Source: Ulva prolifera (taxonomy: Eukaryota; Chlorophyta; Ulvophyceae; Ulvales; Ulvaceae). From it: a DNA stretch of 64,000 nt. The stretch is taken from assembly GCA_023078555.1 (NCBI GenBank), contig CM041196.1, positions 7,079,985 to 7,143,984 on the forward strand, written 5' to 3'. The notes under the pieces are model-generated. The model saw only the letters and a program-made list of their open reading frames with translations. It searched no databases and was not told the DNA's origin. A program made the position numbers and the translations under genes. This document shows positions 24,079-35,416 of this stretch, one piece after another. The stretch's first letter is position 1, and every line of letters begins with the position of its first letter.

Positions 24079-26898
24079 ATGTCGTCGGATTTGCGTAGAG
24101 TTTCCCCGGATGCCGCAGGCCTGCTGTGGGATACTTGCGTCACGGACAAGGAATTGCTGCAACGCCTCGACAGCCGATGCGTCACTTCCCAGACGACGCC
24201 ACGGCTGAGATCAATTTGCTGCGGCTGGAGTCACACCCTCAGTGTCTGGCTGCTTTCAGAGGTACTACGGTGGAAGGCAACGTCCACGCACCTGCACACC
24301 TGCTGTTCTGTGCTGATCACAATCATCGAATGTGTACAGAACAGGCCCCGCGCATGCGTACAGGGTCTGCAGAAAGCTGCTGTGGTCATGAATGGTCTTC
24401 AATGTGGGGCTGATACATCCAATCTCCAGCCGTTGGGATCTGCGGCTGAGTTGCAGCCTGGACATTGGGTGCCCGGGGTGGCACTTCCACATGGTGACCT
24501 CGTTCCATGCCTAAGCGCTGGAATGCAGAGCTTCCTCATGTGCCAAGACCAGAGCATCACCACGCTTTTCACCGCTTCTGATGAAAATGATACAGCAGGC
24601 AAGCCGACAACGGTACATGAGGCTTCAGAGTCCTCCACAACAATTGCTAGTCAGAGCTTCGATGTGCCTTCAAAGATCGTCTCAGCTGCCGCTGGAAGTT
24701 TCCACTTTGCAGCGTCCTGTAGCAATGGTGCGCAGCCTGCCTGGCGGTCACTTTTGCTCCAGTGTGGGCATTTGCCTGAGTGACATGGCATGTGTATCCT
24801 CTCTCAGTACTGTCTCAGTACTGCAGTCATCAGCAATCCATTTACTGTTTGACTGCCCATGACTACACGATGAATGGGCTCCACATGCCATCGCATCTTG
24901 CACGATTTTTGCGTCGGTGCTCGACATGGAACCAGCTGCCAACCCACCACCGTCGTTTGCTGTGCCATATAATGGCCGGATATGTGTAACTTAATGAACA
25001 GCTGCCAACCCACCTCTTCTCTGCTTGATGTGACAGGGTAAGATCACTACCATCAAGCACGACCCCGCTGCGCCACAGTCCTATGCCATGCTCATAGATG
25101 CGCGCTTCCGGTGGCCTGCATGCCAACACGTGTTGTTGCATTCTGTGGCGCAAGTCAGAGTTTGCAACAGCATGTTGCTTGGATGCCTCTTTCGGTCCCG
25201 GATTTCGGAGTTGTCAATGTCCAAATGGATCCGGCTATGTGACCATGCATAAATACATACATACTTTCCTAGCAATGGCTCGATGCCCGGCATCTGTCCT
25301 TTGTAACTACATGCGTTCTCTCCGCCGGCCCCGGCATGGCTGTGGACGAGCTCCGAACCCGGTGGTCATGCATGCCCATGACCGTCCCGGTCGCTCCCCT
25401 CCACACGCGCACAGCTGCACAGCTCAGCGCCCGGTGTCAAGATGCGCTGCAGCACTGCAGCCAGCCGCGTCTGTGCAGGGTCAGTGCTCTGCTGGGGATG
25501 CAACCTGCAGCACCAATGCTCGCCCACGGCCGCGGCGGCCCTCCCCGTCCCCACGCCAGTCGCCTCCTTGCAAGGGCTGCGCGTCGTGGCTGTCGCGGCT
25601 GGGAACAGCCACACGCTCGCCCTGTCAGATGCTGGCGACGTGTATGCCTGGGGGGCGAACGACTGTGGGCAGCTGGGTCTCGGCACAGCCGGCGACGGCA
25701 CGCGCTGCGCGGACGCGCCGCAGCTGATCGAGCGTCTTGGCGAGGATTCTGATGTTGTCGATATTGGCTGTGGGAGTAGGTGGGCTTCCTCTGGCCACTG
25801 TTGGTGCATGTGCGGTTCCTCGGTCGGGGTAGGCCTGGCAGATATGAGCGCATGGCACGAAAAAAAAGCTAGCTATGATCTTGTTGTCTGTTCCGTGTCA
25901 GCAGTTCCGTGACACGGGCATGCTGCGGTGCGATTCGTTTCTCTGCGGCGCTCGTTTTGGCTGCTGTGCATCCTGTGGCAGACTCAATGTGGGGCACTGA
26001 GTCTATGTCCTCCCACAAGTTTCACCATCAGATGCATAAGTTCTGGATCAGTCAAGTGGAACAAGATAGCTAGATCAGTCATCTGCATCACAGCTGTCAC
26101 AATGCTCAGTAGATGTGTCAGGCGGTGGCATTTCAGAGAGCAATAAGGTGCTTTGCACACGGTGGCACACTGCAGACTACCCGGCCTCATGTCTCGCTCT
26201 CATCACGCTACAATGCACCACAGCTTTGTCGCGCGGTTACACTGTGTGGCCATGCGGCAACACCAACAAGTCATGGCTAGCAAACCAAACCTTCGTCAAC
26301 TTTCGTGACACCATGCAGGCACTCTGTGGCTGTGGATGCAGCAGGCAATGCGATGCTGTGGGGCTGGGCGGGCGCTGGCCAGCTGGGCCACGGGGACGCC
26401 ACTGGCCAGTGCTTGAGCGCCTCAGCCGAGGGCCAAGGCGTCTGCATCGACAATGGCCTACATGGAGTCCTGCTGTCCCAGCAGGAAGGCCACAAAGCTC
26501 TGCATGCGAAAGATCTGCAACTGAGCTGGGCTTCAGTAGCGCTGCAGCCGCGCCACCAGGCGCTCGGCGTCGCACTGCAAGATCGCAAAACCTCAAAGGA
26601 GGCCACCACTACAGCGGGTCCAAGATGCTTTGCGGCTGGCCATGATGCTGTGAATTCTACAGCTCCATGTGAGCTGTCGTCGCTGTGCCATGTTGGTGAT
26701 GCTGTTGAGGACAGGGTTGCCGAGACTGGGTCACTGGTATCGGATGGGCACAGGGCATGGAGTGACCCTGAACATGGACTGTGTGTCGCCATCCCCACCA
26801 AGCTGGTGTTGACATGTGCAGCCAGGGGCACTACAAAGCTCAAGGTAGTGAGCTGCCATGCAGCATGGTGGCACACACTTCTAGTGCTGGCCCCATAG
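24079..26898 (+). CDS. RCC1-repeat (beta-propeller) protein, RCCD1-like, 4 exons
   Basis: Proposed exons 24079-24241, 24377-24727, 25479-25779 and 26319-26898 join in phases 1, 1 and 2 to give about 464 residues. RCC1 blade ends are visible in order: CCGWSHTL at the end of exon 1, CGADTSNLQPLG in exon 2, AAAGSFHFA then LCWG across the exon 2-3 junction, and AGNSHTLALSDAGDVYAWG with GQLGLG in exon 3. Next comes HSVAVDAAGNAMLWGW with GQLGHGD in exon 4, and a final SCHAAWWHTL just before the stop. The spacing and short length resemble RCCD1 or other small RCC1-family proteins rather than the Ran exchange factor itself. The ATG at 24079 is in phase with the first donor, but an earlier exon cannot be excluded. 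The partner is unknown; a protein-binding scaffold role is inferred from the fold. Confidence 0.75.
25192..25240 (+). repeat. Fragment of SINE-like repeat
   Basis: About 45 bp match the body of the dispersed repeat seen in full at 50394-50660 (shared words CGGAGTTGTCAATGTCCAA and GGTCCCG). It lies in an intron of the RCC1 gene and is diverged and truncated. Confidence 0.5.
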
Positions 26899-27235
26899 TG
26901 CAGGCGCCACTGTGCACGCAGAGGGGTTGATACAGCAATCGCAGAAGTGTATGAAAGTGAATGTGTAATGGTGATTGCGCGTCCAAGTGCTGACTTCAGT
27001 GCATCCACATCTGTTTTTGAGTGATTTACAGCTATCATAAATCACGATGCTACCTATGAAGTCATATGTATTCACCAAGCATTTATCATCGACCATGTGA
27101 ACATCCAGACTCCAGTGAAGGATCGAACAACCGTTCATGGCGTTGGCCCAGGCATGATCCAATTGCTTGGGGCACTGCTTCTGCATCTGCCTGTGGCATC
27201 TCCACACTCGGCTGTGCAGCAGAGCTATCCAGGGA

Positions 27236-28974
27236 CTAGTACTTACTGATTGTGCACTGCTCCAGAGGGATGTCATCGAATGATAGCGCATTGAATTTCA
27301 CCGATTGCTTACGCCTGTTCGCTTCACACAGATCCAGCAGTTTCAGAAGCACATAAGGGACCAGCAGGACGGCCCCAAGTACCATCGCCACGATTCCGGT
27401 TGCTGCGCTGTTGATACGTGACTCTGCCAATGTCATGCTGCCTGATGTCAGGTTGGCCACAAAGAGGTAGGGGTCATGCGCTTCATACAGCCCCACTTCC
27501 GACTTGAAGGCCTACATGTACATATGTGATATATGGAGAAAGCTGTCTTGATTGCTGCAGGACAGAGCCGTGCATTGAGATGCCCTCATATGCAAAACAA
27601 CAAAGTAACAGAGAAGGACTGAAGTTGTCTTAGAGTTGGCCACATTGCGCTTGGACGAATCAACACATCAACCTGTTGCATGAAGCTCTTGCAATGTTTG
27701 ATTTGAGGACATTGATACAGAGTGTGCAGAGCGAATGCACAAGTGTCCCAGGATGGTGAGCGGGCAGTAATCAGCAGGTTCTGAACTGTTGCCATATGCT
27801 GGGGGATTAAAAACGTGGCATGAAGACAACAGCAATTCCAGCAAGTCATGAGATACTGACCTGCGCAGCGTCCAGCTGTGGGGGCGTGCTGTTCCGCCAG
27901 TGTGGCACTGGTATTCTTGCAGCACTCAGGCCTTGCTCAGGTCGAAGCACGCTGCAGCCGGGCCCCCCAAATCTCGTGCTAAAAATCCAAGTCCCCGTGT
28001 CTGGCTCAAAGCTGACTTTCATGCACAGTGTAGATACAAACCACCAAGTAACACACGCATGGTTCTGGCTTTGCCAGTGCCCACGTTCACCGTAGTGACA
28101 AGTCTTCCAAGAATTCGAAAGACGAGTGGCAGACCAAATTATGGGTCCAGTGTAGAGGTTCAGTATCTGGGGTTGCTGATATGGTGTGGATGCCTGCATT
28201 TTCAAAGGTGATAGACTGCAGACGTCTGGGCCGACGCAGTTGTGCTACACCCACCATTCATAACAGCCAGAAGTACCTGAACAGATATACTGAAGGTCTT
28301 CATAAGGTTTTCAGAATTCAATTTTTCCTGCCCCTCGTCTGTTGTATTGTACAACCCCGCAGCTGTGAGGACACTGCCCAGTAGGTTGAGCCTGGTTTTC
28401 TTCGACGACGTAACAAATACATGATTGTTGTCCGATATTTCGGTGGTTGCTCGTTGCAGGTTCAGCTTCCCTGCTTTGGTGCCATTGACCAACAGTTCCC
28501 ACTGCAAAGCACGAGCAGCCTGAAGACCAGGCGGACCAGATTGATCTGCTGAGCTGAACCGTGGGCAGGTGTAGCAGCAGCACCTCCGTTGTCTTCCAAC
28601 GAGGTCCAAAGCGAGTGTTCCATGCTTCCTGCTCTGCTCGCACTGCGTCAAGCTGTGTCGATTGCGTGGCACCCACATCAGCAACCCACACCAAACAGCT
28701 CCCAAATAGAACTAGCCCTATGCCAAACACCGCCGCGCCCAGTGGACAACTTAAATCTTCTTTGAGGTTTTTCCCACCACTCTGATGGCCCCTACATCTG
28801 CTGTTCGCAGCTGGCCTATTCCAAGATCTGCACAAAAATCCCTCAAGGTGCAAAACCTGCCTCGTGCAGCATCATTTGAGCAGTTCGCGAAGCGCACTGT
28901 TCGAGTTCTCCTTGCATCGGTTCGCTTTCGAAAGTACGCTGCCTCGCTATGGATCCAGTGTAACTTGATGACAT
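27236..28974 (-). CDS. Predicted two-TM protein of unknown function, about 6 exons
   Basis: Read on the minus strand, the likely pieces are as follows. A start exon at 28857-28974 (MSSSYTG...). An exon ending at 28584 with a hydrophobic helix (VFGIGLVLFGSCLVWVA) followed by charged sequence. Exons 28277-28501 and 28091-28215. An exon ending at 27861. A last exon 27236-27511 with a second strong TM (TGIVAMVLGAVLLVPYVLL), a basic flank and the stop. Several junctions (28277 to 28215; 27861 to 27511) keep phase 0. The junctions after 28857 and after 28091 were not resolved, so the model is incomplete. The intervening part, with NLTSGS and NGT-type sites, would be lumenal or extracellular if the N-terminus is cytosolic. 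No family was recognised. It is convergent with the RCC1 gene, 337 bp away. Confidence 0.5.
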
Positions 28975-30158
28975 CAGGAATACCGTAGCCGGCAAAAGCT
29001 TGAGACCATGGCAGAGAAACAGGAATAAGACAATAGAAGCTGAGTATACCAACGTTGGAGCCTTGCTCGCCAGTCGAGCTTCCCCGCGAACTCTATTGTC
29101 TTGGCATTCTGTAAACAGGGGTCAGCGTCGTGGACGCAGTTCTATCAGGCCACAATCACGAACGTTGTGCCAAGCTGCGCAGGCAAATGACGCTGTATGG
29201 TTGATGGTATCCGATCATATGTGCATGCTAGACTTGTTCTGCAGCGTGCTGCGAGACTTCTTCCAATCGGAGTATAGGCTGTGGCGTACATGCATGCTCC
29301 TTTGTCGATCTGAACTTCGAGCAGGCCTCACTACAGCCACACAACCTGCACCAGTAGAACGGTGACAACATCTCTGTGCGGCCGAGGGAATTGGTGATGT
29401 GTTTGGCTTTGGACCAGGAGCGTTGGTTGCATTGTGGAAGCCGTGCCGCGCACCGGCACATACTGCGATTTCGCTCTTAGCTCGTTGCGCTCACGGCTGC
29501 ATTCACGGTACAAGAATAAATTTTGTGATCCGGTGGTACATCTGTGAAGAGCTACGAATGCCAGAGGGTGAGTGCGCGTGCATGAGTGACCAGCAGGTTA
29601 GACACTTGCCCGCCAAAGTGACTTGGACAGTTTGTGCACGCAGCTACTTCAGTGTCAGAAGCTGCCTAGTTTTGGTCATAGTGCTGTCGAAGATATGTTG
29701 ACTTGGTATGTGCGAAGTGCAGGGCGTCAGTCGCTAAGGCTACACAGATTTGCAAGGCGTGAGGAACAAGTCTTGCACATTCAAGGTGTGATCTTGTGTT
29801 CTCTGACTCGTGTTGGCAGCTCCTCTAGTGGGCTGCTGGATGCGGTCCACTACCGCATGTCCGTGTGTTGCTGCATTGGCCAGAGGCACTGCGCGCCAGA
29901 TGGTGCTGGTGAAAGGCCACGTTGAATACACACATCCACTTTGAATGTCATAAGCCTGGGTGCTTTTCGATCAAATTGGATAGATTGGATCATTAGAATT
30001 GGGCACCGGTCTTCAGCTGGGTTTTGGCTGGGTTGTACAGCAGGATGGGGTGGACTGAGCACCGCCGCTGCCTGAATGGATGCAAGTTGTCTGGGGCTCT
30101 CGATTCGCACCAATCACCTTTGGCAGTACACAAGTCATCCTTGTGCCAGAAGGGGAGT
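28975..30158. other. Divergent promoter region between two-TM gene and coiled-coil gene
   Basis: No coding exon was recognised in this 1.2-kb interval between the start codons of two divergently transcribed genes. Both promoters should lie here. No specific element was identified. Confidence 0.45.
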
Positions 30159-33100
30159 ATGGACGATCGTACGACCAAGAGCATTGATCCTGAACAGATC
30201 ATTTACAATCTGGCAAAGAGAAACAAGGATTTGGAGCGCCGTCTGAAAGACGAACAGCAAGGCCACGAGGATAGTGCCACCAGCCTGAAAACGGCGAGGC
30301 AGCAGAAACTGATTTTGTCACAGCAAATCACGGTTCTTCAGAAAGACAAAGATGCACTGGTGCGCCACCTGGGGGCTGTCTGACCATCATTGCCGGGTAT
30401 ACGCTTCTGTCAAGGCTTGTGCAACGATCCTAGCCCTACCCACATGGTGTGGAGAGCGTTTTGCAACAGCGCCTTGTGAACTTACATATTGTCAGCAGGT
30501 GATACTGAACAGGACATAGACACTACACAGGTCTCGTTTGTGATATGCATCAATGTTAATATGGACGATGAAATCTTTTAGCGAGAACCATGTTCTGTGG
30601 TGCACATGTGACAACACCAGCCTGGGGTGCTCCGTTACTGTGATGATGATAGCCAACATACATAGCTGTGCAAAGCCTCTCTACTGACTCGTGTGCACTG
30701 CAAATCGTTGACATGGCAGTTTCACAAAGTGTCACATAGCTGCAAGCGCTCACCTGTGCTCAGTTTCACAGAGGTATGGATGCAGGAAACACAGTGCGAA
30801 AGCATTGCTTGCAAACACACAAAGGTGAAAGACAAGTACACCGAACTCAAGGCTGTAGTCTCAGACATAGAGACAGCTCTGCATGCCGCTCGTGGCGAAA
30901 CAGCACGCTTGGCAGGCGCCCTTGAGGAGCAGCAATCAGCAAGCAAGCGGCGCGAGCGTCAACTGTCAAACGATCTCAAGCTCGCCACACAGGTGTGGTG
31001 ATTTTGAAGCGGCGTATCATTCATGGCAGTCCTTTTCTGTTGGGGTTGCGTACTCATGTACTCTGATTGACTCCAAAGCAGGTATCAGGCTTGCAAGCAG
31101 ATGCACACAAGTCTTGAGCTGGCATGCACACTATTCGACAGTACATGTGCATGGGCACTGCTAGCTTAGCCCAACTTGTGAAGTCTCTGTTCTGCACCTT
31201 TTTGTTTGACGTGGAGCTGCTTTGACTGCTTCATGCAATGGCGGCTCTTGTGCACACCAACACTGCACGGCAGGTGCAGCACACATTGCATGGCCACGTC
31301 CTTACCGTCCGCATGACACCGAATACATACACTCAAGGTAGCGGCATTGACAAGGCTTTCGCAAGCGGCATGTGTGCTGTGCTCCTGTCAACGATCGCTG
31401 CGGTGCAGGAACGGGACGGATATGCAAAGCAATTGGCAGCTCTGCGGGATGACATTGCTGCACTTTCACGACAGCTGGCAGAGCGAGACGAGGATGGCCA
31501 CGCCAGTGCAGACCGCATCGCACAGCTGCATCGGCAGGTGCAAGAGTGGCAGGCAGCAGCAGAGGAGACGCGCAGGGCGCTGGCGGATCGGGAGAGCCGG
31601 TTTGATGATGCCACAGGAGAACACGCGGCTGAGATGCGCACGGCCAAGCAGAACATGGCGCAAGTAGTGCAGGTGTGGTGATCTGGCAATATGCTCCGTG
31701 TGGGTGCAGTTTGGGGGCGGCATGGCTGAGCGCCCTGTGCCACAAGCTGTCTGGACGACTGTGGGTCTGTGCATGGCTACAGAGGCAGGACTGGCACACG
31801 CATGCTGCCAAGTAACCCAATTGTCCGCGCCGACCACTGCTCTTCCAAGTCATTTCTGCATCTGCACCGGAGGGCTCCGTTGCAGGATCTATGCAAGCGG
31901 CGATCACATATGTGCACGCTGCATGGACTGCTGATTTGATCACGGGTTTCCAGGTGGTTTACCCCTTCGGCATGTGTGGTCTCGTTAACTCGGAGTTGTC
32001 GATGTCCAATAGGATGCGGTTCAGTAAATTAGTAGATTTACTTTTACTTTACATGACCAAACGCGATGGCCTGACCTGCAGGATCGGGACGAACTGAAGG
32101 AGCAAGCGCGGAAGCTGGGCGAAAAGGTGAATGTGCTCGTGAGCCAGCTGGCTGAGCAAGAGGATGAGGCCTGCACCCGCAGCGGCCAGCTGCGCCAGGC
32201 TCGTGCAGACGCCGCGGCCGTCGGCCGCCAGCTGGACGAGGCCCGTGCGTCAGCCGCGGAGCATGAGGGCCACGCTGCGCGCACTGCGCGGGCTCTCGGT
32301 GAGATGGCGCGTGAGCGCGAAGAGGACCAGCGGGCTGCAGCCAAGGCGGTGGAGGCGCTGCAGGCAGACCTGCAGGAACGCATGGCCGCACACACCAAGG
32401 CTGCTGCAGAGGCGAGCGAGACACTGGCGGCTGAGCAGACCACATGGGCTGCCGAACGAGCACAATTTGTCGAGGTGTGTGTCATAGAAACTTCTAAACC
32501 CCATGATGCGTACGCAGTCAGGTGAAACAAAGCAGGCCACAGATTGATGTGAAGCGATCGGCTGGCGATAGCATTGGGAGCTGTTTCTTGTCTTATGATG
32601 CTTCCATGTCAGATGTGAGGAAGCGGGGGTGACAACTGGTCGTCTCAATTCCATGGGATAGCCGGCTTTTTCGAGCGGACCATTTGATGGAGTTGGATCG
32701 CTCAACGCGTACAGCTTCTGCATTAGGATGCATGCTTGTGGTTGGCACCTGAACCTGTCTACGTATATGGCTGTGTGCGTCACATGTAAATGATGTACAC
32801 CTTCAACCTGTGTAAAGTAAAGTAAATCTGAATTTACTGAGCGGTATCCTATTGGACATTGATACTCTGAATCAATGGGACCACATATGTGTACAAATGC
32901 AGCCGCGCTGTGCACAGGAGCGGGACAGCCTGAAGGAGAGGATCCTGCAGCTCAACGATGAGGTTTCTGACCTGTCGACACAGGTGGCGGCAGGGAAGGC
33001 GGCGCATGCGGAGGGATGCCAGCAGCTGGAGGCGATGAAAGCCGACATGGAGAAGCAGGCTGCAGATGCTGACGCTGCGCTCACTGCAATGACAGCTGCA

Positions 33101-35041
33101 CGGGATGCCAAGACCGAGGAGCTGGATGCTGCCAGGCAGGCGGCGCAAGCGGGGGCACAGAAACATGCTGCACAAGAGGCAGAACTGAAGGGACAGATAC
33201 AGTCAGTCACAGATGAGCTGGAGGAACTGCAGTCATCTAGCAAGCGGACGGCAGTTGCGTGGAAGTTCCAGAAGGCTCACCTGACATCCGACAGGGACGG
33301 CTACAAAGGCCAGGTCGAGACTCTACGAGACAAGGCACGATCCCATGTATGGCATGAGAAGTAGAGGTGGCATCCGAGAAGCTATCACGTGCCTACTGTA
33401 TCACTGTGGGTGGCACATGCCTGGTCGAAGGTTGCGTGAGAGCAGGTGGTCAGCTGTTCTAGCGGTTGCCATCACCAACGCGGGGGTTAGGTTCGACTCA
33501 GGCTAGTCAACCCTGCAGGTGTCGCAGCTTGTCGCAGACTCCAGTGGAGCATCTGAGTCTGCAGCATCGTCCAATAAGAGGCTGCAGGATTCTGAGGCAG
33601 CCCGTGAGGCGCTCGAGGCAGAGCTTGCTGAGACGAAGCGCTTGGCTGCGGACTCACAGGCGCAAGCTGGGAGGGCTGACGCCCGCATCACAGAACTTCA
33701 GCAGGTGTGATGTCATCAGAGGAATGGCATTGACCAATCGCTAGTCAGCACCACTGTCTGAGGAATTGATTGCTCAAGGCCCTGGCTTGGTCTCGCATGC
33801 AGCCAGTAGGCCACCTTGAAGTTGCATCACTTTTTCACTGACCGCCCATATCAGGCTGTCCGACCACATGGACAAGTCCATGGCATTCATGGCTTCCGGT
33901 GGATGAGGCCACGGCAGCATATCAAAGCACCCTGCAGTGCTGACAATCACATGTGTGGTTGTGCTTGAAGGAGCTGTCGCGAGCACGCGAGGATGCTAGA
34001 TCAGAAATGCAGCGGCTGTCAGACACGGCCATGGCGGACAAGCGGGCTGCAGCAGAGCACGGCGCCCTGTGGAAGCAAACTTCCGAGCAGCAGCTGCGCG
34101 ACGCCGAGCAGCGGTGGGCGCAGGAGCGGCAGCAGCTCAAAGCGTCCTCAGACACGGCATGGGCGCAGCTGTCAGCGGCCCAGGCAAAGGCAACCGAGCT
34201 GCGTGAGCAGCTGCAACGGACGGGTGCGGAGGCCGGGGGTGGCGCCGCGGAGGTGGCCCGCCTGCAGGCGGAGCTCGCGAACGCCCTGAAGGCCTGGCGG
34301 GTCGAAAAGGCGGTGCTGCAGAACCAGCGGGACGGCTTCTCGAGCCAGGTGGGTCAGCTGCGGGACAAGATCGGCGAGCTGTCGCAAGAGCTTGCGGATA
34401 TGAAGGAAGCCGCGAAGGCAGGCGTCGCAGTGGCCGCGCTGCGCTGGAAGGCCGGTGCGAAGATCAAGGGTGGTGCAGCGGCCAGCCCTGCAACACCACC
34501 GCCACCACAGGCCAGTCCCACCACGCCTGTGGTCAGCCCGGTTGCCGGGCCGACTCCGCCGAGCCGTACGTCACCATTGAGGGCACAGACGAGCACCCTC
34601 AGCGCTTTCAGCCCACAGGCCAGCACTGTTGGAGCCCGCCTTGCCCCACAGGCTAGCACTCTCAGCACGGCCCTCAGGCCACAGGCAAGCACGCTCAGCA
34701 CACGCCTGCGGCCGCAGTCCAGCACCCTTGGTCCAACGCTTCTGCCCCAGGAAAGCATCATTAGCACGACCGCAAGACCGACGTCCCCAGCTGCGCTGAA
34801 GTTACAGACGAGCTCGTTGAGTGCAGCGAGAGCACAAACAAGCGCCGCCGGAAGTCGGACGTCGTCAGGGATTGGTAAGGCAGGAGGCCAGGACTACGCC
34901 GCCGCACTGCAGGACGCCAAATCGATGATCTCTTCTTGGGCGAGTGGAGCTGCGGGCCGAACCGCGGCAACACGGGGCTCAGCGATTCTGAGGGCAGAAA
35001 GTTTTGTGTCAAATACTAGCAGAAATCCTGGACAAGCGTGA
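30159..35041 (+). CDS. Long coiled-coil protein with Ser/Thr-rich repeat tail, 7 exons
   Basis: Exons 30159-30359, 30786-30992, 31409-31672, 32082-32474, 32918-33346, 33519-33704 and 33971-35041, all phase 0, encode about 916 residues. From about residue 15 to 680 the sequence is heptad-rich and dominated by Ala, Glu, Gln, Lys and Arg with few Gly or Pro, a continuous parallel coiled coil. Exons 3, 4 and 5 each start with an (E/D)RD triplet. Exons 5 and 7 both carry RDG(Y/F)..QV..LRDK, so parts arose by internal duplication. After the coil, a tail has about seven copies of a PQASTLST-type unit (34585-34770), then a short C-terminus to TGA at 35039-35041. The last acceptor is TTGAAG rather than CAG. 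No motor head or enzyme domain is present; a cytoskeletal, centrosomal or golgin-like scaffold is possible. Confidence 0.7.
31944..32053 (+). mobile_element. SINE-like element, 5'-truncated, intronic
   Basis: It matches the 3' two-fifths of the repeat at 50394-50660 in opposite orientation: GGGTTTCCAGGTG, CCTTCGGCAT, TGTGGTC, GGAGTTGTC.ATGTCCAATAGGAT, then CAGTAAATT and a (TTTAC)n-type tail. It ends only 28 bp before exon 4 of the coiled-coil gene. Confidence 0.7.
32811..32892 (-). mobile_element. SINE-like element, 5'-truncated, intronic
   Basis: This minus-strand copy carries the same tail (GTAAAGTAAAGTAAATC on the plus strand) and the block TATCCTATTGGACATTGA, then diverges. It ends 25 bp before exon 5 of the coiled-coil gene. 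Confidence 0.7.
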
Positions 35042-35416
35042 TTAGCCAACCTGGAACGCACCACTGATTCGGTGTGGCCTACAGTCACATGCCATAATGC
35101 GACATTTGGGCCCAGGCGCTGGTAGAGCTGTGCAGTAGCTGTCATGCACAACTACAAGGCTGGCGCTTTGACTCTATGTCGATTGCAGGAGGTGGATCAG
35201 TCCAGAGAGCCTGGAAGGACCTCTGTCGAAGAGATTTTGGGGGATTGAGCAGCAGATTTGGATACAGTTGTGTTTTTAAGGCAGGAATTTTGGATGTTGC
35301 TAGGTTATGCCACCCAGGCACTGTAAATCTGCATCGATGACGGCCTCCGAAGCAAGCCACATAAATCACTCAGATGCATTTGAAACATGTTGCTTATGTG
35401 TGTGCAGTGAACAAGG
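35042..35416. other. Short intergenic gap between two coiled-coil genes
   Basis: 375 bp with no recognised exon. Because both neighbours are same-strand coiled-coil genes, it could also be part of one larger intron if the stop at 35041 belongs to an alternative last exon. Confidence 0.4.
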
